The translations under genes and the position numbers were made by a program. 64,000 nt of DNA from Paenibacillus_Z sp042653205 (lineage in GTDB: Bacteria > Bacillota > Bacilli > Paenibacillales > Paenibacillaceae), in assembly GCF_042653205.1 (NCBI RefSeq), contig NZ_JBHSHY010000004.1, forward strand, positions 124,001-188,000, in the 5' to 3' direction. The notes below the pieces were generated by a model. It did not search any database and was not told the DNA's origin. It saw nothing but the letters and a program-made list of their open reading frames with translations. Shown in pieces: positions 8,143-18,000 of this stretch. Within the stretch, counting starts at the first letter, position 1, and the number at the start of each line of letters is the position of its first letter.

Positions 8143-9015
8143 ATGACGCTCTGGGATAAGCTGCGTCCGTATGGCATGGTCGCGCCGGCCGTGATCATTT
8201 TCTCCCTGTTCTTCATCTATCCGATTTTTTACATGATGTACCTGAGTCTGTTCGACTGGAACTTCGTCAGCCCGACCAAGTCGTTCGTGGGGCTGCAGAA
8301 CTTCAAGGACCTGCTGACGGAGCCGGATTTCCGGCAGGTGCTCGGCAATACGACGCTCTATACGCTGATGACCGTGACGCTGACGACGGGGCTTGCCCTG
8401 CTGCTCGCGCTCTGGCTGAACCGCAAGAGCATGTTCCACGGCTTCGTGCAGGGGGCGATCTTCAGCCCGCATATCATCTCGCTCGTGTCGATCTCGCTGC
8501 TGTGGAGCTGGCTCATGGATCCCGAATACGGCCTGCTGAACTGGGTCATCGGACTATTCGGCTTCGGCAAGCTCGAGTGGCTGTCCCATCCGAGCACGTC
8601 GCTCGTCTCGCTCGTCATCGTCGCCGTCTGGAAGGGGCTCGGCTACAACGCGCTCGTGTTCATCGCAGGCCTGCAGAGCATTCCGCCGGATATCTACGAA
8701 GCCGCGTCGCTCGACCGGTCGAAGCCGTGGACGACGTTCCGGAAGCTGACGCTCCCGATGCTGTCGCCGTCGATCTTCTTCCTGGCGGTCATTAACATGA
8801 TCGGTTCGTTCCAGGTGTTCGAGACGATCGCGATCATGACGCAGGGCGGACCGGTCAACTCGACCAACACGCTCGTCTATTACATCTATCAGTACGGCTT
8901 CCGGTTCTTCAAGATCGGCTATGCCTCCGCGGCGGGCGTCATCCTGCTCGCAATCGTCGGCGTGCTGACGATCCTGTATTTCAACCTGCTGTCGAAACGC
9001 GTCCATTACCGTTAG
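8143..9015 (+). CDS. ugpA: ABC importer permease, UgpA-like
   Basis: 290-residue inner-membrane permease with about six hydrophobic segments, starting with VIIFSLFFIYPIFYMMYLSLF. The EAA loop that docks the ATPase reads YEAASLDRSKPWTTFRKLTLPML. The start is one base after the ATPase stop, so translation is coupled. It pairs with the permease at 9022. Family (MalF/UgpA) is clear; the substrate comes from context. Confidence 0.88.
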   Translation: MTLWDKLRPYGMVAPAVIIFSLFFIYPIFYMMYLSLFDWNFVSPTKSFVGLQNFKDLLTEPDFRQVLGNTTLYTLMTVTLTTGLALLLALWLNRKSMFHGFVQGAIFSPHIISLVSISLLWSWLMDPEYGLLNWVIGLFGFGKLEWLSHPSTSLVSLVIVAVWKGLGYNALVFIAGLQSIPPDIYEAASLDRSKPWTTFRKLTLPMLSPSIFFLAVINMIGSFQVFETIAIMTQGGPVNSTNTLVYYIYQYGFRFFKIGYASAAGVILLAIVGVLTILYFNLLSKRVHYR

Positions 9016-9021
9016 GAAGAG

Positions 9022-9951
9022 GTGAACCTGTTGAAAGCCGTAGACTCTACGATCGGCGGCCGGCCGATCGGTGCCGCCGCCGCCGGCAGCCGGACCCGCG
9101 CGCGGTCGCGGAAGGCGGTCGTCCGCCAGACGGCCAGCGCCGTCCTGCGCGTGCTCAATATCGCCTGTCTGCTGCTGCTGGTGCTGATCTTCGCGATGCC
9201 GTTCATCTGGATGATCTCCACCTCGCTCAAGACGCTGCCGGAGACGATGATCTTCCCGCCGGAGTGGATCCCGCGGAATCCGGTCTGGCACAATTACGCG
9301 GAAGCGTGGAACACGGGGCCGTTCCTGCATTACTTCGCGAACAGCCTCATCATCGCGGTCGGCATCCTGGCGCTGCAGATGCTGACGATCATTCCGGCCG
9401 CGTATGCATTCGCCCGGTACAGATTCGCCGGTTCGGGCTTCCTGTTCAGCATCGTCATGGTGACGCTCATGATTCCGGCGCAGCTCATCTTCCTGCCCGT
9501 GTACCTGGAGCTGAGCGCGTTCAAACTGCTGAATACGCATCTCGGCCTGATCCTGCCGTTCGCGTCGAGCGCCTTCGGCATCTTCCTGCTGCGGCAGGCG
9601 TTCCTGCAGATCCCGGACGAGCTCGTCGAAGCGGCGCGGCTCGACCAGGCGAAGGAGTGGAAGATCATCCTGCGCCTCATGGTGCCGCTCGTCAAGCCGG
9701 TGCTCGTCACGTTCGCCCTGTTCAGCTTCATCGCCCATTGGAACGATTATTTCTGGCCGCTCGTCATGACGACGAACGAGACGGCGCGCACGCTGCCGCT
9801 CGGCATCGCCAAGATCCGGGAAGTGGAAGGCGTGGCGACATGGAACGTCCTGATGGCCGGCAACCTCATTCTGGTCGCCCCGATTCTCGTCGTGTTCTTC
9901 GTCTCGCAGCGGCAGATCATCAAGGCCTTCGTCTATAACGGCGTCAAATAA
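9022..9951 (+). CDS. ugpE: ABC importer permease, UgpE-like
   Basis: Inner-membrane permease of about 306-309 residues with six predicted membrane segments and the EAA motif VEAARLDQAKEWKIILRLMVPLVKP. It has a basic N-terminal extension before the first membrane helix (IACLLLLVLIFAMPFIWMIS). The start is ambiguous: GTG at 9022 has AGGA 4 bases upstream, while TTG at 9031 has AGGTG 6 bases upstream and may be the real one. It forms a heterodimer with the UgpA-like protein. Confidence 0.87.
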   Translation: MNLLKAVDSTIGGRPIGAAAAGSRTRARSRKAVVRQTASAVLRVLNIACLLLLVLIFAMPFIWMISTSLKTLPETMIFPPEWIPRNPVWHNYAEAWNTGPFLHYFANSLIIAVGILALQMLTIIPAAYAFARYRFAGSGFLFSIVMVTLMIPAQLIFLPVYLELSAFKLLNTHLGLILPFASSAFGIFLLRQAFLQIPDELVEAARLDQAKEWKIILRLMVPLVKPVLVTFALFSFIAHWNDYFWPLVMTTNETARTLPLGIAKIREVEGVATWNVLMAGNLILVAPILVVFFVSQRQIIKAFVYNGVK

Positions 9952-9991
9952 GCGAGACGTGAAAGAAGACAATCGAAAGGATGGATGAGAG

Positions 9992-10771
9992 ATGAACGAA
10001 ATGTCGCAGAATACGAACCGCGCACTGCCGCTGACGATCGTCGCGCACCGCGGTTGCTCGGGGACGGCGCCGGAGAACACGCTGGCGGCGTTCAAGCTGG
10101 CGCTGGAGGAGCCGGGCATCGCGATCATCGAGCTGGACGTGCATTTGTCCAAGGACGGCGTGCCCGTCGTCATTCACGACCATACGCTGGAGCGGACGAC
10201 GAACGGAGCGGGGCGCGTCGACGCGCATACGCTCGAGGAGCTTCGCGGGCTGGACGCGGGCGGCAAGTTCGCGCCGGCATTCGCCGGGGAGCGGATCCCG
10301 ACGCTCGAAGAGGTGCTGGAGCTGGCGAAGGGCCGCTGCGTGCTGCATATCGAGCTGAAGATGCTGGCGCAGGAATACGCGGGCATCGAGGAGAAGGTCA
10401 TCGCGCTCGTGCAGCGGCATGGCATGGAGCAGGAGGTCGTGCTGTCGTCGTTCAACCACGACTCCATGAAGCTCGCGCACGAGCTGGATCCGTCCATCGC
10501 GACGGGGCTGATCTTCCTCGGCAAGCCGTTGCTGCTCGCAGAGCAGCTGAGGTACGCGGGCGCGGCAAGCCTATCGATGCACCATGCGTTCCTGACGCGC
10601 GAGCTCGCGGACGAGATGGCGGAGCTCGGCATCGATCTGGGCGTATGGACGGTGAACGATCCCGCGCTGCTGGCGCGGATCGCGGCGGACTACCCGGGCA
10701 TGCGGATCACGACGGATTATCCGGAGCGGGCGCTGCAGGTCGTGCGGGAGCACGGGCTGGCGGCACGATAG
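9992..10771 (+). CDS. ugpQ: Glycerophosphodiester phosphodiesterase
   Basis: 259-residue GDPD-family TIM barrel without a signal peptide, hence the cytosolic UgpQ type rather than secreted GlpQ. Conserved features are IVAHRGCSGTAPENTLAAF (catalytic His and Arg-Gly), IIELDVHLSKDGVPVVIHD (metal-binding Glu/Asp and second His) and the late VWTVNDPALL. It cleaves glycerophosphodiesters to glycerol-3-phosphate and an alcohol. As last gene of the Ugp-like operon it would process imported diesters and generate the GlpP ligand, closing a positive loop. Confidence 0.92.
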   Translation: MNEMSQNTNRALPLTIVAHRGCSGTAPENTLAAFKLALEEPGIAIIELDVHLSKDGVPVVIHDHTLERTTNGAGRVDAHTLEELRGLDAGGKFAPAFAGERIPTLEEVLELAKGRCVLHIELKMLAQEYAGIEEKVIALVQRHGMEQEVVLSSFNHDSMKLAHELDPSIATGLIFLGKPLLLAEQLRYAGAASLSMHHAFLTRELADEMAELGIDLGVWTVNDPALLARIAADYPGMRITTDYPERALQVVREHGLAAR

Positions 10772-10793
10772 GACTGACGAATAGCGGAGAGAA

Positions 10794-10834
10794 AGCAGAG
10801 TAGACCGGAATGCTCCGGCGCTACTCTGCTTTTG
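10794..10834 (+). terminator. Terminator of the Ugp-like operon
   Basis: Perfect 10-bp stem AGCAGAGTAG (10794-10803) / CTACTCTGCT (10821-10830) followed by TTT. Confidence 0.88.
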
Positions 10835-11019
10835 TGCTTATTGTAGATGCCGTGCCGGGGGTAGTTACTATACACGAGGTAAGATGCTGATAAAGTTTTC
10901 ACTTCTTTAAAGCGGTAATCGGCGGGCCTATAATAGATAGAGTGAAAGGGCACGCCCGATGTCCGGGAGCATGGCCGCCCGAGAAGCGAAAACGAGAGAA
11001 CGAGAGGTATGGACGGCGT

Positions 11020-12231
11020 ATGCAAATCATGCAAGACATTCGTGCGTTTATGGCGGTCTCCGGCGCCAGAATCCTGCTGACGATGTTCTTCCTCTACGGG
11101 ATCGGCACCGGCATGCTGGCGCCGATGAACGCAGTCTATCTCGACGAGAGCGTCGGGCTGTCGAAGGAACAGATCGTGGCCGTATTCGCCGTATCCCTGT
11201 TCTGCAACATCGCCATTACGATTACCGTCGGCTGGTTCAGCGACCGGCTGGTACGCAAGAAGAAGCTGCCTCTGGCGGCGGCGCTGCTCTGCATGATCGG
11301 ATTGGCCGTCTACATGCAGGCTTCCGACTTCCGAAGCGCGCTCATCGGCATGACGATCGCCGTCGCGCCGTCCGGATTAATCATGGGGCAGCTGTTCGGC
11401 ATGGCGAGAAGCCATTTTGCCCGCAGGGCCGGCGAGCTGGTGGAGATGGCCCAGCTCTGGCTGCGGGCGGCCTTCAGCGTCGGTTTTTTTACGGGGCTGC
11501 TGCTTGGCGCGAACATCTTCCTGATCGCCACGTTCCAGGGCGTTCTGTGGGGGAATATGGCCGGGTATGTCTGCCTGGCGGTGCTGCTGCTCACGTATAA
11601 GGAGACGGCGGGCGAGCCGGGAACGAAGCAGGCCGTGAAGGGCGAACCGTTCTCCCTCGTGATGCTGATCGCGCTGCTGCTGCTCTCTTGTGCCGATGCC
11701 ATTCGCGGCTTGTATTTGCAGCTCGTCGTCCTGAAGCTCTTCGACAAGCCCGAGGTGATGTCCTACATCTGGAGCACCCAGGCGGTATTCGAGCTGTTCT
11801 TCATGACGCTGGGCGGGTATTGGGCGGCGAGGTACGGAAGCAAGAAGATTATTTTTCTGGGCGGCTGTTTCGCGCTTGCCGCTTATCTGACCTATACGAG
11901 CAGCGATTCGCTCCCGGTCTTCTTCGCGGTCCAGCCGTTGTATTCGTTTTTCGTCTCGATTTTGGCCGGCGTGGCCATGGGCTACGTGCAGCGGATGTTC
12001 CTGAGCCGGACGGGCTTTGGGGCGAGCTTGTACGTGTTCATCACGCAGACGGCTTCGCTCATCGGGTATTTCCTGCCGCTGTTCATTCGGGGCATTACGC
12101 CGGACATCTTCTTCATCCCGAGCGCGCTTGTCGCGCTGTCGCTGCTGATCATCGGCGTCGTGCTGTACCGGGAACGGGGCACCGGGAACCGGAACGCGAA
12201 TAAGCCGTCGGTCGTCAATCGCGCCGTCTGA
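11020..12231 (+). CDS. MFS transporter
   Basis: 403-residue integral membrane protein with about 12 hydrophobic segments. The A-loop GWFSDRLVRKKKLP after the second helix is typical of the major facilitator superfamily. Overall look is that of a small efflux carrier (sugar- or drug-efflux type); the substrate is not recognisable. ATG at 11020 is used because the preceding in-frame stretch is Arg/Lys/Glu-rich and not membrane-like; GAGAGGT at 11002-11008 is a modest ribosome site. A TATAAT at 10929-10934 could serve as -10. It is separated from the Ugp block by a terminator, so it is an independent unit. Confidence 0.82.
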   Translation: MQIMQDIRAFMAVSGARILLTMFFLYGIGTGMLAPMNAVYLDESVGLSKEQIVAVFAVSLFCNIAITITVGWFSDRLVRKKKLPLAAALLCMIGLAVYMQASDFRSALIGMTIAVAPSGLIMGQLFGMARSHFARRAGELVEMAQLWLRAAFSVGFFTGLLLGANIFLIATFQGVLWGNMAGYVCLAVLLLTYKETAGEPGTKQAVKGEPFSLVMLIALLLLSCADAIRGLYLQLVVLKLFDKPEVMSYIWSTQAVFELFFMTLGGYWAARYGSKKIIFLGGCFALAAYLTYTSSDSLPVFFAVQPLYSFFVSILAGVAMGYVQRMFLSRTGFGASLYVFITQTASLIGYFLPLFIRGITPDIFFIPSALVALSLLIIGVVLYRERGTGNRNANKPSVVNRAV

Positions 12232-12314
12232 CGCGGCGAACGTGTCGTTAGCTGTGATTGCGTGAGGCTGCCGCTTGAGGCGAATTGGAATGAACCACTA
12301 TAGGAGGAATGAAT

Positions 12315-13268
12315 ATGCGTTATCGGAAATTGGGGACGAGCGGATTGGAAGTATCGGTGCTGGGACTGGGCACGAATGCCTTCGGCGGACGCGCCGACAA
12401 GGAGACCTCGATCCGCGTGCTGCACCGCGCGGCGGACAGCGGCATCACGTTCATCGACACCGCCAATATCTACACCGGCACGAAGTCGGAGGAGATCATC
12501 GGCGAGGCGTTCCAAGGCCGGCGCCAGGACGTGCTCCTCGCGACGAAGGCGGGCATCAAGAACGGGGAAGGCCCGAACGCCGGGGGCGCTTCGCGCCAGC
12601 ATATCTTCCGGGAAGTCGAGGCGAGCCTGCGCCGCTTGCGGACGGATTACATCGACCTGTACCAGATTCACGTGTTCGACTCGCAGACGCCGCTGGAGGA
12701 GACGCTCCGGGCGCTGGACGATCTCGTGCGCTCCGGCAAGGTGCGGTACGTGGGGGCTTCGAATTATAGCGCCTGGCAGATGATGAAATCGCTCGCCATT
12801 AGCGACAGCCGGCATCTGATCCGCTATGCGTCGGTGCAGCCCGGCTACTCGCTGGCCGATCGCGGCGTGGAGCGGGAGCTGGTTCCGTTCTGCGTCGATC
12901 AGGGGATCGGCCTCATCCCGTATTTCCCGCTGGCAGGCGGCATTCTGACGGGCAAGTATTCGGGCGGAGCCGTGCCGAGCGGATCACTGCTGGACAAGAA
13001 CCCGAACTTCGCCCGGCGCCTGAACGCCGACCGCGTGGAGCTGGGCGAACAGGTCGCGCGCATCGCCGCGGAGATCGGGACGTCCGCCACGGCCCTGTCG
13101 CTGGCATGGCTGATGCATCAGCCAGCGGTCAGCACCGTCATCGCCGGCGCGACCCGCGAGTCGCAGATCGACGAGAATCTGAAGGCGGTCGAGCTTGAGC
13201 TGTCCGAGGACGTGCTGCTGGCGCTGGATGAAGCGAGCAAGAACTTCGTATTTGCGCCGCCGTTCTAA
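12315..13268 (+). CDS. Aldo/keto reductase
   Basis: 317-residue NADPH-dependent TIM-barrel oxidoreductase. Tetrad regions are visible: FIDTANIYTGTKSEEIIGEAF (Asp and Tyr), VLLATKAG (Lys) and DYIDLYQIHVFD (His). ATG 12315 is preferred over 12309 because AGGAGG at 12302-12307 is 7 bases away, against 1 base for the earlier ATG. The sequence resembles general-stress aldo/keto reductases (YajO/Kv-beta-like group). The physiological substrate is unknown. Confidence 0.9.
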   Translation: MRYRKLGTSGLEVSVLGLGTNAFGGRADKETSIRVLHRAADSGITFIDTANIYTGTKSEEIIGEAFQGRRQDVLLATKAGIKNGEGPNAGGASRQHIFREVEASLRRLRTDYIDLYQIHVFDSQTPLEETLRALDDLVRSGKVRYVGASNYSAWQMMKSLAISDSRHLIRYASVQPGYSLADRGVERELVPFCVDQGIGLIPYFPLAGGILTGKYSGGAVPSGSLLDKNPNFARRLNADRVELGEQVARIAAEIGTSATALSLAWLMHQPAVSTVIAGATRESQIDENLKAVELELSEDVLLALDEASKNFVFAPPF

Positions 13269-13342
13269 AGCTGCCGCCGATCCGGCCATCGCGCGAGGTG
13301 CGCGCGATAAGGTTGGCTCAAGCGGGGAAAAAGGTTTACGTG

Positions 13343-13374
13343 AAGGGCGGCCGGGGCAAGATGCGGCTGCCCTT
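13343..13374 (+). terminator. Hairpin after the aldo/keto reductase gene
   Basis: Inverted repeat AAGGGCGGCCG / CGGCTGCCCTT with one mismatch and no long T-run. It lies between converging genes, so it may serve either strand. Confidence 0.45.
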
Positions 13375-13468
13375 GTTCATGTAACGGGAAGCGGGCGCGC
13401 AGCTCCATCGGCAGACTTGCCCGATCATGCGGCACGAACGCCGGTCCGCGAATCCGTCTTATCGCCGC

Positions 13469-14413
13469 CTAAGAGATGCCGATCTCTTGGGTATACCCGC
13501 TGTGCTGTCCGAGAGCACGGAATACGTATGCTTGACCGAGCGGCTTAATAATGCCGAAGGAAGCGGCGAAACGCCCGAAGCCATCCGTCTCGCCCTCTGC
13601 GTAGACGCCCCATTCGCCGGTGAATCCGGTCCCGACCACGCGGCCCTGCAGTTCGTAGCGCTCGGAGCCGCCGAATCCCGCGCCGCCCATGGTCACGTTG
13701 AAGCCGTCCTGAATCTGATTCGCGGCGGCCTCGCAGCTGATCACCGGCCGCATCGGAGCGGGATCGCTCACCTTCTCCTTCGGCATCTTGCTCGCTTCGA
13801 AGACGACGTCCCCCCCCGCGTTGCCGAAGAAATGCCCCTCGGCGTTTAACCCGCTCGTGTCTTGGTACGTCCCGGCCGTGCCGTTATCCCAGCTCACGTG
13901 AAAGAGAAGGCGGCCGCTATCGTAGGGGGTCAGGTAACTCAGCTGGCCATAGGTGTCTCCGCCGCGTATTGCCGGGCCGTGGCTCCCGGTCAGCCGGCAA
14001 GCCGGATTCGCAATGCGGAATCCGCCGGACGCGATCGGGATGACGGTAAACCACGCATCCCAGCCGTTGCTTTGACTGAAGTGCCATCCCCCTGCATAAC
14101 CGGTATCCGCCCACGGCGGATTGCCTTGAATCCCGATCTTCTCCCCGATAATGCGCTGACCGCCGGGCACCTCCGGGGCGGGGGTGAGCGGCTTTCCGAC
14201 CTGTGACAGTTTGTCCAGGTAGCCGATGACGGCATCGTATTTCAGGAGGGACAACGGGTTTTGCTCCGAGACGAGAACAGCCGCGCTGGCGTCCGTCTCC
14301 TTGATCAGCTTCTCGCTGATAAGCGCCTGCCTCACGGCTTCGTCGACCAAGACGTGGCCGTACTGCTGCTGCATCTTGACGAAGTCTTTCGGCTCGATTC
14401 TTCGTTCTGCCAT
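13469..14413 (-). CDS. Uncharacterised protein, 314 residues
   Basis: I do not recognise this family. The ribosome site is strong (AGGAGGCGG just upstream of the ATG). The first 90 or so residues are helical and charged (KMQQQYGHVLVDEAVRQALISEKLI). The remainder is Gly/aromatic-rich and probably beta (GYAGGWHFSQSNGWDAWFTVIP, LLFHVSWDNGTAGTYQDT, GRVVGTGFTGEWGVYAEGETDGFG), resembling a carbohydrate-binding or jellyroll fold. There is no signal peptide and no membrane segment. Codon use is like its neighbours. It is convergent with the aldo/keto reductase gene. Confidence 0.65.
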   Translation of the reverse strand: MAERRIEPKDFVKMQQQYGHVLVDEAVRQALISEKLIKETDASAAVLVSEQNPLSLLKYDAVIGYLDKLSQVGKPLTPAPEVPGGQRIIGEKIGIQGNPPWADTGYAGGWHFSQSNGWDAWFTVIPIASGGFRIANPACRLTGSHGPAIRGGDTYGQLSYLTPYDSGRLLFHVSWDNGTAGTYQDTSGLNAEGHFFGNAGGDVVFEASKMPKEKVSDPAPMRPVISCEAAANQIQDGFNVTMGGAGFGGSERYELQGRVVGTGFTGEWGVYAEGETDGFGRFAASFGIIKPLGQAYVFRALGQHSGYTQEIGIS

Positions 14414-14547
14414 CCTAACCGCCTCCTAATGTGGGCCCTTCCTTCGAACTCGTGAAGTGGACGCGGCCCTAAGGATCATCTTATTCCCCGTCCCGGAAGA
14501 AAAAGACCTCGCCCCGAGGAATTTTTAACCGCCGGCCCGGGAGCGGT

Positions 14548-14576
14548 TTGAATTGGTTTTGTAAGATACTTGTAAT
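14548..14576 (+). promoter_or_regulatory. Candidate promoter of a short orphan transcript
   Basis: TTGAAT (14548-14553), 17-base spacer, TGTAAT (14571-14576). The only thing downstream before a terminator at 14662 is about 110 nt without a supported gene. Confidence 0.35.
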
Positions 14577-14661
14577 GAGAATGACATCCAATCTTTATCT
14601 CTTCTTAAGGCTGCTAGGCTATACTTGAACTCGACCCCCCTTTTGAAATATATCTTTTAGG

Positions 14662-14693
14662 CCCGCAGCCCGTTGCTGCGGGTCCCTTTTTTT
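14662..14693 (+). terminator. Rho-independent terminator with no upstream gene
   Basis: CCCGCAGC (14662-14669) / GCTGCGGG (14675-14682) followed by CCC and T7. With the promoter-like element at 14548 it would define a small RNA. The rest of 14414-15054 shows only a cre-like element near 15019 (11 of 14 positions). Confidence 0.7.
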
Positions 14694-15054
14694 ATTTTCG
14701 GGCGGTTGTCGCGCGGATTCTGCCGAACCGTTGGAAGCCTCATTGCGCTCGCGGCCGCAGGTTTTCCTCGTATGACATTCACTCCTATTCATCACGACGA
14801 TGCCCTGTAGATTGTATGGTTCCGCGCTGTTCCCGGTCCGCGAGGTTGTCCGCAAGATCTATCGTTTGTTGACTATTCAACCACGCGGGCTTGAAGTAAA
14901 ATATGATCTGCACGCCTGTAATTGTTACTCGTTAGCAGCGAGCGGAGAGGGGGAGGGCTGCGAAACAATCGTCAACGCAGGTGAACATCGCGCAGGCAAG
15001 CGGCAGGCTTCGATGTAATGAAAGCGCTCTATTAGCGGTAAAGAGAAAGGACGG

Positions 15055-18000
15055 ATGAGGTTGGTTTTCCTACGAAGATTGTTCGCCTTGGCGGCCGTGA
15101 TGGCGGCCTCCTGCATGATTTGGCAAGCGTCCGCGCACGCGGAGCAGCCGTATTCCTCGTACTGGTTCCCAAAGGACCTGCTGAATTGGTCCCCCGAGAC
15201 GGACAAGGATGCCGCTTTTAATAAGTCGGGCATTCCGCTGGCCACTCGGGCTGTGGGCGATCAAGTAAATCCCAACGTAACGCTGGGCCCGAAACTGGCA
15301 GCGCTTTCGTCGATGGCCGACCATACGAGCGGGACGCCGTCGCAAGGCTCGGACCAGTTCGATACGTATGCGTTCCAATATTGGCAGTATCCCGATGTGC
15401 TCGTCGACTGGGCCGGCTCCTCGGGCGAGGGCATTATCGTGCCGCCGAGCGCCGACGCGACCGATGCCGCGCATAAGAACGGCGTTCCGATCCTCGGCAC
15501 GATCTTCTACCCGCCGACCGCCTACGGCGGCAAGATCGATTGGGTGAACGACTCGCTGGTGCAAAATCCGGACGGCTCCTTCCCGTTCGCGGACAAGCTG
15601 ATCGAGGTGGCGAACTATTACGGGTTCGACGGCTGGTTCATCAACCAGGAGACGGCCGGCGGCAATTCGTCGACCGCGGCCAAGATGCAGCAGATGCTCA
15701 AGTATCTGCAAGCCAAGAAACCCGCAAGCATGAAAATCATGTGGTACGACGCGATGGTGAGCAGCGGCCCGGTGTCGTGGCAGGGCGCGCTCAACGCATC
15801 GAACAGCATGTTCTTCCAGGACAGCAGCGGAATCGTCTCCGACAGCATGTTCCTCGACTTCAGATGGAGCGCGGGCACGCTGAGCGCTTCGAATGCGGCG
15901 GCGGCGAACCTGGGCCGGAATCCGTACGACCTGTACGCCGGCATCGACGTGGAAGCGAACGGGTATAATTCGGCCCCTCGCTGGAGCGCCATCTTCCCGT
16001 CCGGCGGCCAGGCGGTGACGTCGCTCGGGCTGTACCGCCCCGATTGGGCGTACAAATCGTCGACCGGGCAGGCGGACTTCTACGCCAGAGAGAACCGGTT
16101 CTGGGTCGGGCCGAACGGCGATCCGCGCCGCACGGCACCCGGCACGTCATGGCCGGGCATCGCGAATTACATCGCGGACAAGACGCCGGTGACGTCTCTG
16201 CCGTTCGTGACGAATTTCAACGCGGGGCAGGGGCATCTATTCGCGGTGAACGGCGAGGTGCTGCGCACCGCGGACTGGAATAACCGCAGCCTGCAGGACG
16301 TCATGCCGACGTGGCGCTGGATCGCGGACAGCGCGGGCACGCCGCTGAAGCCGGACATCGATTTCGCGACCGCCTATTATGGCGGCAGCTCCCTTAAGGT
16401 CTCGGGCGACCTCGGCCCGGCGAACGCCACGCAGATCAAGCTGTACAAGACCGATCTGCCGGTAGGGGCGGACACGAAGCTGGGCGTTGCGTTCAAGCTG
16501 GCGGATCCGAGCGTGGCCGCTTCGCATATGAAGGTCGGCATCGCCTTCGCGGATGACCCGAACGCGTTCGTCTACTTGGATGCGGGCGACGCCCCGGGCG
16601 GCGCATGGACGACGAAGTCGATCCCGCTCGGCGCCTATGCCGGCAAGCGGATCGCCGCCACCGGGCTGAGCTTCGCGAGCGACACGGCGATTAATGGCTA
16701 CGCCGTCAACATCGGGCGGCTGTCCGTAACCGACGAAGCCGGGCAGCCCGCGCCGGCCCTCCAGCCGAGCGCGCCGGCAATGACAAATGAATTTACCGGC
16801 GGCATCGCCGCGGACGCCCGGCTGACCTGGACCAAGCCGGAACCGGCTGCCGCGCTGTACGAGGTATACCGGCTGAAGCCGGACGGGACGCGCGAGTTCC
16901 TCGGCGCGACGCCGAACGACGCGTATTACGTGTCCCAGATCAAGCGGATCGGCAAGGAATCGCAGACGGCGCTGCAAATCGTCGGCGTCGACGGCAGCTT
17001 CCGGCACGGCGAGCCGGCGGTCGTCACGCTGAACTGGCCGGCCTATCCGAAGCCGGCGGCGGACTTCGCCGTCAGCCAGCGGTACGCCGCTCCGGGCCAG
17101 CCGATCGACTTGATCGACCGCTCGTCGGAGACGACCGAATCGGTCCGCTGGGATGTGCCGGGCGGCCAGGTCGATGACAGCTCGGGGCACCCGGTCGTCA
17201 CCTACAGCCAAGAAGGGACGTACACGATTACGCTGACCGCCTCGAACAGCTCGGGCGAAGACGCGCATACGGAGCAGGTTCACGTCACGTGGGCGGTATC
17301 GGGCGGCCAGTCCAATCTCGCGCTGAACAAGACGGCGACCGCGAGCTCGACCTGCGCCTCGTCCGAAGCCGCGCGATTCGCGTTCGACGGCAGCTTGAAG
17401 ACCAAATGGTGCGCCAATGCTGGCAGCGGCCCGCACTGGGTCGTGAGCGATCTGGGCGCCGATTACGCGATTACGGATTTCGCGCTCTCGCATGCCGAGC
17501 TTGGCGGCGAAGCGGTGAGCATGAATACGTACGATTACAAAATCCAGCTGAGCGACGACAAAGCAACGTGGCGGGACGTCGTTGACGTCCATGCGAACAC
17601 GAAGGGGCGGACCGAGCATACGATTGATCTGTCGGAAGCCCGGTATGTCCGGCTGTGGGTGACGAAGCCGGCCAGCACGAGCGACAACGCCGCCCGGATT
17701 TACGAATTCGAGATCGGCGGGTATGCGGTTAATCCCGTGTTCTTAAGCCTCAATCAGGCGGCTGCGGCCGAGAACGTGCGCCAGCTGCTCGGCTCGCCGG
17801 CTTCGCCGGGGCTCCATCTGAACTTAACGAAGTGGAATCTGCTGAGCGCCGACGGGAAGCTCGCCGTAGCCCAGGCGATCGTGAGCGGCAGACCGGCGGA
17901 CGGATATTACAGCAGCGCCGCGATCCAACAGGTGATCGACCAAGCGGTAGCGGGACTGGATAAGACGGCACCCGTCACGACGCTGACCGCGGCGCCTTCC

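Noticed and set aside
9985..10803. A second plus-strand frame overlapping the GDPD gene
   Set aside because: Arg/Gly/Ala-rich out-of-frame shadow; the GDPD motifs are in the other frame.
14619..14855. 78-codon minus-strand frame across the orphan terminator
   Set aside because: Runs through a terminator hairpin and has low-complexity charged composition.
14869..14907. TTGACT with TATGAT upstream of the GH85 gene as a sigma-A promoter
   Set aside because: Spacer of 27 bases is far outside the usable range.
15019..15032. cre site before the GH85 gene
   Set aside because: Only 11 of 14 consensus positions fit and the right half is degenerate; mentioned but not called.
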